A stretch of 64,000 bases of DNA from Physella acuta (lineage: Eukaryota > Mollusca > Gastropoda > Physidae): assembly GCF_028476545.1 (NCBI RefSeq), contig NW_026731683.1:1140501-1204500 (forward strand). Direction: 5' to 3'. Numbering within the stretch: position 1 is the first letter of the stretch; each line of letters starts with the position of its first letter. Under the pieces are notes generated by a model that saw only the letters and a list, made by a program, of their open reading frames with translations, searched no databases and was not told where the DNA came from. A program made the position numbers and the translations under genes. Below are positions 48,881-59,720 of the stretch, piece by piece.

Positions 48881-49079
48881 TGAATCACTTAGAAATATAA
48901 AGCCGAAATTCTAATTTAATGTTAATTTATAGATTTCCACCGACGTGTGCTAGCCGATTCGCCTTTTTATCGTGCGCAGTCTATACGACCTAGCTTTTTG
49001 TTTGTTAGATTTTTTTTAATGGTCTTGTCGTGATGTCATTCAATTAAAGCACGTGACCTCACTGCGTTTGCTAATGAGA

Positions 49080-49080
<1 letters not shown>

Positions 49081-49151
<71 letters not shown>
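49081..49151. repeat. (TA)n microsatellite
   Basis: Pure TA run followed by TGCGTGTGTGTGTATACGTG. 49152-49677 is AT-rich without a supported gene. Confidence 0.97.
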
Positions 49152-49154
<3 letters not shown>

Positions 49155-49677
49155 TGTGTGTGTATACGTGTGTTAATACATCGTGAGATATCTCATTTAT
49201 GGAGAAAATTAAAGACTAAAGACTAACAATACTTAAAGAAAACGGTAAATATATAAGGAGATATAAAAACAAAAAATGTTAAACTGTCTTTAATATACAG
49301 ATACAACAATAATGAATCATTGAGGATGAAAAGTCGATTAAAGAATGACTAGACATTCGAGTTATAATTGAAATAATCACACATTTTTATGTGAATTTAG
49401 AAATTCACAAGTTTTATGTGAATTTCATCCATTATAACGCGACAGTACGTTATAATGCTCGCATAATTGTGTTAATGTGTAAAACGGTTTCTCGCTCTTT
49501 GAAAGAGATGATAACACACAATTAAAAAGTTTGCTAACAATTTACTTTCTATCTGCGTTCCTGTAGCGGGTTACTTTTTCATTATGTAAGGTTGCTGGCC
49601 GTACGCTCAACCCACAATCTAGATGGCCAGGGTGCCATTTCTCGTCTGATCCCTATCCGTGCAGACATCCAGATGAT

Positions 49678-49766
49678 TTGATACACCTAGAGACAGTTTG
49701 AGAGACTATTCTAGAAAAACCTCTTGTCAGCGGCCTAATATTCCAGACAGGCTAACCTAACCTAAC
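49678..49766 (+). mobile_element. LINE 3' tail, decayed copy
   Basis: 'ACACCTAGAGACAGTTTGAG', 'AGACTATTCTAG', 'CTCTTGTCAGCGGCCTA' and the CTAACCTAACCTAAC end match the copy at 5926-6053 in order. The last coding residues are no longer readable. Confidence 0.65.
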
Positions 49767-51851
49767 TACTTTATTAAATAGCCAACTTTACGTTTTTTTC
49801 CCCACCCTTACGTTATGTCTTCAAGACGTACTGTCTTGTATCATCAATTTATTTCTAAAATACGATAATCTTTTAGAAAAATCAATTGCTTGAATTGAAA
49901 AAAAATTTTTTTTTTATTTCCAACTGCTTAATACACAGTTGAAATTGTGCACGTATTCACACTGGCAATGGGGTGGGGGATGGGGTAGAAGAGTAAGCGT
50001 GCTTATTGCTTTGTCCAGTTTATTTCAATTAAAATGCGAAATTTTAATTTATAGTAGGAATGTGTTATCAAACGTCACACTTCGCCCTCAAACCGCCGCG
50101 CCAGTGATTTCAATTTTAATTAAAAACATCAAACATGGGATGCAAAAACGCGTATATCAAATACCATTTTAAGCGCAGCGTCCATACGTTGAGATAAACA
50201 TTTTTTAAACTCTGTTTTTGTTCGACACACTGGTGTAATGTTTTCGTACAAGATTTTCTTACATTTGAAAAGTATTGTGTATCTGCGGACCACGGCTGTC
50301 TACATTGAAACGAATGATTGGCGGCGCCGACCTCCGTTAACGATAACATCTCGTAACATTTTTTATCATTTCTCCATCCGGTCAGCGGTTCTTTCTGAAA
50401 GTTAATCCGTCCGTCGATCACGTGTCTGCACCCTCCGCCCACCCCATGTCACCACCCCCCGTCCCTACGCCCACCCCACGCAAGCATCCCTCAGCTGTGG
50501 GCCCAGCGGGCCGGGTTATCGGCTCCACGTTTCTGATCCCAAGCTGCGCGCGAGGTCGCGTGCGGTCTCAATAAAGGTGTGGGTGACGTCATCGGGTGCT
50601 TCCTCCTGAAGGTCTGACCCTTTGTCTGAGAAACCAACCCCAGAGTTCCTCCCGGGTCGCTTCTTTTTGTCTACCTCATCCGTTGTTGACATCCGGTATG
50701 AAAAGAAAGTGTCACATCACGGAAGTGACGTTCTCGGGAACAAAAAGTTGGCTATTAGAAATGCTTATGTTGAACAGCAGGGCAACGAAACAAACAATGG
50801 GAAGATTTAATTCGGGGAGGGAGTTAAAAGACGCTGCAATATCTTTGATTCCAATCTGACGTTTAAAAAATTGGATTCTGTTCCGGAATCTCTTGCTGGG
50901 CGACACCTCTGGACGTCAGGTTTCAGCTTGGTGGTTGTTCCAGTGATGTTTGATACCTAGTCTCATTACACGGCACGGCAAAAATGGCGCTTGAAGATGC
51001 GGCACTAGGGTGTGAAACAGGAGGGGTAGAGGGTTTTCTTGTTGACGCCCTGTCTCATTAGGTCGTCCAGGCAAAGGTTCCTGCTCTCGTTCAGATGCGA
51101 CAGGGCTGTGTGAAACAAGATGAAAAACTTGTTGTCAGTGTGTTGTCAAGATTTTTATCACAGATTTTTTTAGTTTTTTTTTTTTAAATCCTAGGAGCAG
51201 TGTGATATGAAAACACTTAAAAGTAGGACAAACCATTAATAAATATGAAAATAGTAACTACATTTTTTTAAAATATTTGAATGTCGGGATAAAGTATTAA
51301 TTGTATCCTTGTTTGATTTTTCAGAAAAAAAAATTACACAATTTTTTTGGTGATAAAAATCTATAATTAATTATCTTTTTGATATATTTTTTTTTTACTT
51401 GCAACGAATCTGAACTTATACTAATATTGAAACCTAATCATACAAGTCATTAAATACATTCAGCCTTCAGATGTGAGGGGGATAAATAACATCGTAGTAA
51501 TGGAACACACACAAAACGTTCGCGTGGGTGTTTAATTAAATGCGATCAAGTTTCGCTCGACTGTGTTGGTATCACCTCTACTTCCGCTGCCATCCAACCC
51601 CTCTCCCCACCCCCAGGCAGGGTGCCCGCTGGTTCCATTACCGTGCTAATTCGTTCCTTGGCAGCCCCATTTTTCAAACTGACTTTTTCCCCGCTCATAT
51701 TTCACAATAGCCACATATGTTTTGATATCTCCAACTCAAATAATGTATTTTCTTGATTTCAAACATTTTATAAGTGAAATAATTTTAGCCTTCAAATTCT
51801 CAATTTCATAGACATTTTTTTGTGTATAAAACTTATACATATATTATATAC

Positions 51852-51855
<4 letters not shown>
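49767..51855. other. no recognised gene; CpG-richer at 50400-51000
   Basis: The 50400-51060 block is GC-richer, with CACGTG and TGACGTCA-like sites (TGACGTCATC at 50583). Overlapping frames on both strands (50116-50442, 50596-50906) have no domains. 51061-51855 is AT-rich. Confidence 0.4.

Positions 51856-51905
<50 letters not shown>
51856..51905. repeat. (TA)n terminus of a dispersed repeat
   Basis: The TA run is followed at once by ACTAGCTGCATCCCGTGCTC and CGCCACGG, a boundary sequence I associate with a widespread invertebrate repeat whose end is a (TA)n run. Family assignment is tentative. Confidence 0.7.
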
Positions 51906-51906
<1 letters not shown>

Positions 51907-51959
51907 TAGCTGCATCCCGTGCTCCGCCACGGTAAATCTTTTTTAAATGTACCAACTTT

Positions 51960-52350
51960 GGAACAGAACAAAACAAACAAAAACAACACAAACACAAAAA
52001 ACACAACCACAACCACAACACAACCACAACACAACCACAACTTTAACACAGCCACAACACAACCACAACACAACCACAACACAACCAAAAAACAACCACA
52101 ACACAACCACAACAAAACCACAACATAACCACAACACAACCACAACCACAAACAAAACACAACCACAACACAACCACAACTACAACACAACCACAACCAC
52201 AACACAACCACAACAAAAACACAACCACAACACAACCACAACACAACCAAAAATCAACCAAAAATCAACCACAACACAACCAAAAAACAACCACAACACA
52301 ACCAAAAAACAACCACAACACAACCAAAAAAAAAAAACAACACAACCACA
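51960..52350. repeat. (ACAACC)-rich minisatellite
   Basis: Imperfect 10-12-bp units CACAACACAAC and CACAACCACAA, plus a later 21-bp variant ACCAAAAAACAACCACAACAC. Strand-asymmetric: almost no T on the + strand. The glutamine/asparagine/threonine frame and its valine/cysteine/leucine-rich opposite frames are artefacts. Confidence 0.95.
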
Positions 52351-53206
52351 ACATTAGAATCACCACCAAACAACACGCTTTTTTAGGCGTCCGCGCCCAA
52401 AGAGAGCCTTTCCGACATTAAAAATTTAAGTCACATAAATAGATCCTACTCAATAACTTATAATAAAACAATGCGATGCAAATGAATGTACGGCAAGTGG
52501 TGTTTACTTTTATGGTTCTAAGAAAACACATTGGCAATGTAATTAGAATTACCACCGAAAAACACGCTTTTCCCAGGCGTCCGCGCCTAGAGAGTCTTTC
52601 CAGCATTCTCTATACTATAATTATAAAATTTCACCATCTGTTAACACCAAAAAACAAAAACAAAAAATAGTGATTTTGAGAAATCATAGACTAATTAGAA
52701 AATAATATAAATAATCTTAACATTTTTCTCTTTTAATTATGAACCTTAACATAGACTAATCAATGCGGTAGTAATAAAAAAAAGATTAACTTAAATTATT
52801 GTTGAGTTAAATATATTTTCAAATTACCTCCCTTGAAAAAATTACCACACAAAAAAAGTTGAATTAATTAGTTTTTTCGACCTACTTTTATGGAAATGTA
52901 TCCATTTTTTCTGGGAACCTAAACGAAAATGATATTTGACATTAATCTTTTTAATACGTTTTAGCAGTTTGCGTGTATTTAATATTTTCTTGACGTTATG
53001 CGAAAGAGTAAAAACCGTGGCAATTATAAAATAGCTCTATGCCGCTATATAAATAAACCCTACTCTAATAATTATAATAAGACACTGCGGTGCACTGAAA
53101 AGCACAGCATGGTGCGAATGTTTACTTTTATGGTTCCAAAAGCTATAGCGATGACAGAAGGAAGGAAGGAAGGACTGACACACGCTCAGCCCGCTTATAT
53201 TATAGA

Positions 53207-53209
<3 letters not shown>
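52351..53209. repeat. diverged duplicated modules between two (TA)n loci
   Basis: 'CACGCTTTTTTAGGCGTCCG' at 52373 recurs as 'CACGCTTTTCCCAGGCGTCC' at 52562. A block from 'CCTACTCAATAACTTATAAT' to 'GTTTACTTTTATGGTTCTAA' (52445-52521) recurs diverged at 53058-53143. This suggests overlapping copies of the same dispersed element that ends in the neighbouring (TA)n runs. Confidence 0.6.

Positions 53210-53254
<45 letters not shown>
53210..53254. repeat. (TA)n microsatellite
   Basis: Short TA run followed by TTGCGCCCCGAAACCC, comparable in position to the 51856 locus. Confidence 0.95.
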
Positions 53255-53569
53255 TGCGCCCCGAAACCCCCGACCCGCATGTCCAATGGATAAACAAACA
53301 AAATTTTTAAAAAAAAGCTATCCTCAAGTAAACATCAACTGGTCTGCTATAAAGTCTTGAATTTTATTTATTTTTAATTATAAAGTTAATTAGCAAATGT
53401 AATAGCTAATGTTGGACAACAGGTGGAGAGGCTTAAACTCATTTAATTTAGATCTTGAACTATGATTCCCACCCTCTGTTACTGAAATTTACAAAATTAA
53501 TTTTCAAAATTTTGGACAATATTTTAAATTAAAGTAAGCATGAGACAAACTGTGGCCAAACCTAAGATG

Positions 53570-53795
53570 TATATCTGAACGTTTTATTGAAGGTTGCTGG
53601 TACAGTATTACCTGAGGGTGATTGGTGTATAGTGGCTATATCTACTTTTGTATGGTGTATATCTTAATGTTTTAGTGAAGGTTGCTGGCACAGTACAACA
53701 CCACTGGGAGTGATTGGTGTATAGTGGCTAAACCTACTTTTGTATGGTGTAAGTCTGGGTGTGCTGGTTGCTGGTAGAGTATAACGCCAGTGGGA
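53570..53795. repeat. about 95-bp tandem repeat, 2.5 copies
   Basis: 'GTGATTGGTGTATAGTGGCT' and 'ACTTTTGTATGGTGTA' recur, with 'GAAGGTTGCTGG(T/C)ACAGTA' between them. The third copy is partial. Confidence 0.88.
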
Positions 53796-53889
53796 ATGAA
53801 TTGAACGCAAGAAACCCACAAAGTTTGGCCCAAGACTATATTCCCAATCTCTTAATGTCTTTACCAGCCGCAGTGACACATGCGAGTTT

Positions 53890-54110
53890 ATGTTCTAGAC
53901 ACATGAATGTTGAAAGCAACTTTTGTAGACAGCAGAAAGTTGAAAACCACTTTTGTAAATAGAAATTTCGAAAAGAAAAAAACTATCGAAAATGTGAATA
54001 TTCAAAACCACTTTTGTAAAATATGAATGTTGAAAATCACCTTTGTAAAAGGGGAATGTTGAAAACCTTTTTTGTAAAATGTGAATGTTGAAAACCAATT
54101 TTGTAAATAA
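53890..54110. repeat. about 27-bp minisatellite
   Basis: Units of TGAATGTTGAAAACCACTTT plus TGTAAAA, seven or eight copies with length variation. Confidence 0.88.
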
Positions 54111-55402
54111 AATTCAAGTTGAGTACTGAAAACCACGATTGAACAAATGCCGTGTATTTGAGGGAAGAGTTAGCAGTGAGCCAAGTTTCTTGATTCTCAA
54201 TTCTGAATTTGATATCCAGCACTGACATATGAGAAGCTGATGACGGGGGGCAATGTTATTCTTTCAATTGAAAATTGCCTGCTATTGTACGTTTTTTTTT
54301 ATAACCCCTAAAGGCGTAGCTAGTAAAAATGTGCGTTTTCATCCAGTTAAAACTATTTTTAACAAGATAGAACCTCCGATAGAAACTGCTGATACAACTG
54401 CTGTGAGTTTTTAATATGAAGAGTTTCATATTATTTAATTTTTTGTAAAACGAAAACAATTTCCACAAAAGGCAGGGAGAGAAGTTTTCTTGCCCTACAA
54501 CGTTAAAAGCAGACTCCAATCAATACATGCTTTTAAAGCTAACACATGAAAGATTAAAAAATAAAATGACTTTTTTTTTTCTAACTCCCCTTTAGAGGGG
54601 TGTTTTAACAGCGTGGTCGCCCCTTGTTCCATGTCGTAAGTGGTGTACTTCACATTGCCCAGATAAATTTGTTTTTCCTTGACGCTGTTTGAAGAGGATA
54701 TTTTGTTGGATAACAATTTATACCTTGTGTCATTACTCACTCAACGTTGGCGTAGGACTTGAGCTTGTAATTTGTCATTTTTACATTTTAATAATTATTC
54801 TTTTCAGGTGTGGGCACAGACTTTGGACTAATTTATCTGTTAACAAGTTTGGTTAAGAAAATTGACAAGCGCATGTAAACTAGACAGGCAGGGGTAATCC
54901 TAACACAGTTTGGTTTGACTGACTTATAGAATCTGACAAAGTAATACGAGAACCGTCGTGGCTATAAATACTCTCTACGGCACGTACTATACAAATCTTT
55001 GCTAGAACTACACCCAGGCTCAGTTCTAGAATCAAGACAAACAGGGTGTGTCAATGTAGAAGTACTTCATCTTATTAGGACTTCAATATTCATAAAATTT
55101 GACTTAAATTGTCTGCGTATAATAGGAGATTTCTCGGCTTAGTTCAAATATACTAAGTCTTCAGTAGGTGATTTGCGTTTATTTACATTGTGTGTGTGTG
55201 TTCTGTAACTCTCCGCGACTATTCTCATACGATCTTCAAGCGTTTAGTTTAAAATATCCTTTGTGCATTGTTTAGAATTAGATAGCTGTACTGGTCAATG
55301 AAGGTTTATATTATATATGTCAATGTTGTATTTCTACAAACACAAATTATACGAAGGTATCCGGCAAATACTGTTGTTGTTGTTTCAGAAATATGTAGAA
55401 CT
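54111..55402. other. no recognised gene
   Basis: AT-rich. TATAAATA at 54963-54970 sits in a slightly GC-richer context (GTGGCTATAAATACTC) and could be a core promoter, but no coding exon follows that I can identify. Confidence 0.35.
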
Positions 55403-55512
55403 TCTCTGAGTCCACACAGCTCTAATGAGTACCTGACTCACGTTAGGGAAACCAAGGCGGCTGGATATAGTGCTGAGATCTTTGAAACAGATGAACTCTA
55501 CTTCATCTGTCA
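55403..55512 (+). repeat. SINE fragment, head missing
   Basis: 'CTGAGTCCACACAGCTCTAA', 'TGACTCACGTTAGGGAAACC' and 'ACAGATGAACTCTACTTCAT' are the body and tail of the family. The tRNA-like head is absent. Confidence 0.85.
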
Positions 55513-57084
55513 ATGTGTCTCGAGCAGGATTTTGAAAACACGATGTTAGTAGATATATGTAACAAAAACTGTCTGAATGTATCATAGTTCACCATTATTT
55601 ATATTGTACAGTTAAATGACGGTCAAGTGTAGTTTACCGGACAGACAAGCATAGTTTGACTAAATACAGGACAGAAAAACATATTATATACGGGGAAAAA
55701 TAACTGTTTACAGCTTTCAGTTACACGGTATCTGTTAACTACTTTGTGTTTTGTGTAATCTATAGAAAAATAATTACATTACAAAAATATTAAGGAAAGA
55801 GGTGTTGGGGAGGAGGGGGGGGGGGATAAAGAGAACAGGACAATAAGGGGGGAGGGGAGTGGTAACTATAAATTAAAGATTAATTGAATTTCTATTATCA
55901 GGTGATAATAGATTCTATTACACGCATTAGTCCGCGCGCATCTAATTAACTTTATCTGGTCGGTTCTAATTCCGTGTGGGTTCTAATTCACCCCCACACG
56001 TGTCCCTGGTGATTGCTGGTCGTCTGGTGCAACCCCGCTGTTGCACCAGCTATCCCTGGGTGTGGGGGGAGGGGTGGGGGTAGAGGTGACAAATCTAGGC
56101 TGTCTAGAACATGGTTTATTTGCTGTTGTCTATTGTTTCAAATGTTGCTTTTATTTCCGTCCCGGCGTGCCCTTTGTGTGGAGTCCAGCTATCGCTTGAC
56201 ACCCGAGGTCGACGACGGGGCAGAAACCGAAAATGTTAAATGACTAAAGTGACAAGCGTCCACGACGCCGCGCCGCACAAAGGTAACAAATCACCTGGCC
56301 AATGGGTGGTCCGTGTGTGTCCTGCTGGAAATATCCGGACAACGATGACCTGATGGCTCAATGCGAGTGTGACCCCCGCGCACGGCCCGCGTCCTCAAGA
56401 ACGACGGACTATTCAACTTTCTCAATGGGCCGTGGAGGGAGCCATTTCTCAAGTGGCTGAGCCGCGTCAGGCGCTGACCCGTACCAGGACTGTGTTTGCA
56501 GTAAACAACAAACGTCATAATTGCCGGCCCATTGCCGACGAGTGTTGGGAGTCACGGTCCATTTAGCACGGCCATTCATCGCCTCGCGAAATAGCGCTCA
56601 TCTTTTGTCGAGGCGGGGATCATCTCTGACCCAATTCCATGTCGGTCGCATGTCATCTTGTGTCAGAATATTATCATCCTAATTATAAATTCTGACTCGT
56701 TTGTTTTTTTTACCAGAAAACAAAATGTATTGTTTAGAAGTTTGACAATAAGGGACACGCGAACGGCATTACAACTGATACAAAACTAAGTTGAATAAAA
56801 TGTTGACATTTTAGTTTATTTTATAGCATTCACAATTTTTTTTTCTATTTCTTTTTTTTCCCGTAAACTAAAGAATAATCGATTCTATTTCAGGAGTTTT
56901 TTTTTTTATTTATTTCTAATAAAAATATTTCTTTTTTTAAACTCTTACACCCCCCCCCCCCTCAGTGACCCCAGTATAACGTATGACGTCTATTCTACCT
57001 CATCCCGGGACCTCACCAATTTAAGGTCTAACAGGTTACTTATCGTGACATTCAAAGTTAATAACTTCTAACTTATTAAAACAT
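55513..57084. other. no recognised gene; CpG-richer at 55980-56660
   Basis: A G-rich run near 55800-55860 is followed by a CpG-rich single-copy-looking block (55980-56660) with overlapping frames on both strands and no domains. Possible regulatory region. 56661-57084 is AT-rich with a C run at 56950-56961. Confidence 0.4.
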
Positions 57085-57420
57085 GAGCTTACTTAAACTT
57101 TCTCGTATATTTGTATATAATAACAGTAAGAGTTGGGATGTGGAAATGGGCTTAAGAAATGACGACACGTTTGTGAAAAAAAACAACTAAAAACAGACAT
57201 AGAGGAGAAAAGTTCGTGAAATATATTGCATTTGTGAGAATCGAATATAAAACTATCGAAATTGTATGGTTTTTGAGAAATTGGAAATACAGTAAAGCAC
57301 CACTTCCGGATACCGTAAATCCCTCAACAGTTAAAAGAAATCTACATATCTACACTTATATAGGAAATTTAATCCACCCAACTGACACCTTTACCCTATA
57401 TGCAACTATTCGCATTCAGG
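57085..57420. repeat. partial copy of the 38470 dispersed repeat
   Basis: 'ACTTAAACTTTCTCGTATAT', 'CACCACTTCCGGATACCG' and 'TATATAGGAAATTTAATCCA' correspond in order to segments of 38470-39190, with substantial divergence. Confidence 0.6.
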
Positions 57421-57711
57421 TTACCTTTTTTTACTTTCAAATTCTGTCTTTTTTACAGGTCTTTCTTCACGTGATCCCAATTTATCTTCGAACCCTCTCT
57501 TTTGTTGTCCGTAAACAATAGCCAACTCACTGTTGACGACAGCCCTCGCACCCAATTTTTTGTTCCGACTGGTTATTAATTCCTGTTTTTTAAACAACTT
57601 TTCTCCATTCATACATTTGGCCAGTTTGTTGCTTCTGGTTGAGCAGACCCGCTGAGAGCTTGTGTTCTGCGCATGCGCTGGTGATGTCACGAAGATGCAG
57701 TGGAGATACTA

Positions 57712-57781
57712 GGTCGGGTGTCACCCGGTAGAGTAACACATGGAGTCACCCCACGTCACCGCACACACACACACACACACA

Positions 57782-57870
<89 letters not shown>
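57712..57870. repeat. 'GGTGTCACC' element end, then (CA)n(TA)n
   Basis: 'CTAGGTCGGGTGTCACCCGG' matches the right-end repeat of the 35801 family. It runs into (CA)n at 57761-57784 and (TA)n at 57785-57870. The other end of the element is not apparent. Confidence 0.75.
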
Positions 57871-57873
<3 letters not shown>

Positions 57874-57908
57874 AAAGATTACTCTTTAGACCTAGCGATT
57901 CATTGTGC

Positions 57909-58038
57909 AGAGCAGATAAAGTAGAGTTTATGTTTTTTTGACCTCTGCATATGAAGGGATGGTATGATCAGCGTAATGCCAAACCGCATTTAGATTCCTT
58001 AGGTACCCATCAGAGCTGAGTGGACTCAGAGACGACCT
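57909..58038 (-). repeat. SINE fragment
   Basis: 'GCAGATAAAGTAGAGTTTAT', 'ATGAAGGGATGGTATGATCA' and 'CATCAGAGCTGAGTGGACTC'. The tRNA-like head is missing on the right. Confidence 0.82.
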
Positions 58039-58396
58039 ACAGTCAAAAGGACGAAGCGAGATACATTTATGGTTTTCATACAAGGACAACCCGGCCCCAC
58101 AGCAACCAAGATCCTAAAAATGAAGTGTCGACTTTGTTTCCGTTTTAGAGTTCTAATTGACATAAAATTATACAGTTGGCGTCTGGAAATAACTGATAAC
58201 GCAAAACGATATACCCGATATTTGGACGCACCTCACACAGAAGTGGCGTGCAGCAACGCCGGTCTTATTGAATTACTAGTAAACGTGGGGGGATACATTG
58301 TTTTGTAGTTGAACACTCAATTCAAACAACACTTAAGAATGTTTTCCTTATTAGATCGCAGCAACGCGGTTAAAAATAAAAAATTTAAAAAAAAAT

Positions 58397-58403
<7 letters not shown>

Positions 58404-58491
<88 letters not shown>
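58404..58491. repeat. (TA)n microsatellite
   Basis: Pure TA run, about 20 bp before another SINE copy. Confidence 0.97.
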
Positions 58492-58492
<1 letters not shown>

Positions 58493-58514
58493 CCAAAAGC
58501 CTATTGACTTATTT

Positions 58515-58716
58515 TAAAAAGTACCCTTCGAACGTGAGGGTCCATGTCCATGGGGCAAGTGAAGTAGAGTTCACCTGTTTCTGTGACCTCAGCATATAAC
58601 GGGATCGTGTAGTTAGCACTATGCTCAGCCGTATTTACTTCCCATAATGTAAGTCAGGTACCCATTAGTGCTGGGTGGACTCGAGTCCGAACCGAGATTC
58701 GAACTCAACACCTTGA
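58515..58716 (-). repeat. tRNA-derived SINE copy, near full length
   Basis: 'GGGGCAAGTGAAGTAGAGTT', 'CACCTGTTTCTGTGACCTCA', 'CATTAGTGCTGGGTGGACTC' and the head's B-box complement GAGATTCGAACTC are well kept. An internal 20-bp deletion lies before the head. Confidence 0.92.
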
Positions 58717-58929
58717 AAGAAGTTAAACATGATTTGTAATATTTCTTTTAACACTGTCTGAAACAGCAAGATCGATTTGAGAAAAAGAAACAAGCGGTTG
58801 ATACCGTTTAAAGGGGTACCACTTTTGACAACGCAAAATTTTTATTGAGATAACCACAATAAATTATTTTTTTTTAAATTGATTAGCAGAGTTACTAGCA
58901 CTAATAAAAAAAAAAATTCACACTGAACG

Positions 58930-58996
58930 TGAAAGTAAAGGTCATTGTACTGACCACAGTATTCATTCAAACGCCGAGGTTATAAAACAGTTGCAC
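58930..58996 (+). repeat. SINE tail fragment
   Basis: 'AAAGTAAAGGTCATTGTACT' to 'GCCGAGGTTATAAAACAG' matches the 3' part of the 47436 copy. Confidence 0.75.
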
Positions 58997-59189
58997 TTTA
59001 CTCATATTTCCTATTAGCCGTTAAGTTAAAAAAAAAGAAATGCAAAAAAAATTTAAAAATTTCCCGCACTTTATAAGTTCACTTCTGATTAATTTTAACA
59101 CTAGGAAAATGTTTCATTTGTTAGACTATTTCTTATTTGTTATTGCTAAATGATAACGTGATCTATAAATGCCATGTGCTAGAATATTT

Positions 59190-59720
59190 TGATTCTGGTA
59201 AAATTTAATATTAGCTCAATGTGACATTTTCTGGACTATTTTGATACTGGTATATTTTAATATTAGCTAAATGTGACATTTTCTGGACTTTTTTGATACT
59301 GGTATATTTTAATATTAGCTAAATGTGTCATTTTTTGGACTATTTTGATACTGGTATATTTTAATATTAGCTAAATGTGTCATTTTCTAGACTATTTTGA
59401 TACTGGTATATTTTAATATTAGCTCTATGTGACATTTTCTGGACTATTTTGATACTGGTATATTTTAATATTAGCTCAATGTGACATTTTCTGGACTATT
59501 TTGATACTGGTATATTTTAATATTAGCTAAATGTGACATTTTCTGGACTATTTTGATACTGGTATATTTTAATATTAGCTAAATGTGACATTTTCTGAAC
59601 TATTTTGATACTGGTATATTTTAATATTAGCTAAATGTGACATTTTCTGGACTATTTTGATACTGGTATATTTTAATATTAGCTCAATGTGACATTTTCT
59701 GGACTATTTTGATACTGGTT
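59190..59720. repeat. 52-bp tandem array, about 10 copies
   Basis: The unit 'GATACTGGTATATTTTAATA' 'TTAGCTAAATGTGACATTTT' 'CTGGACTATTTT' repeats with 52-bp spacing (59243, 59295). Subtypes with CTCAATG or CTAAATG alternate. Confidence 0.96.

Noticed and set aside
51906-52357. QN-rich frame on + and V/L/C-rich frames on -, suggestive of a prion-like or membrane protein
   Set aside because: All come from the ACAACC array.
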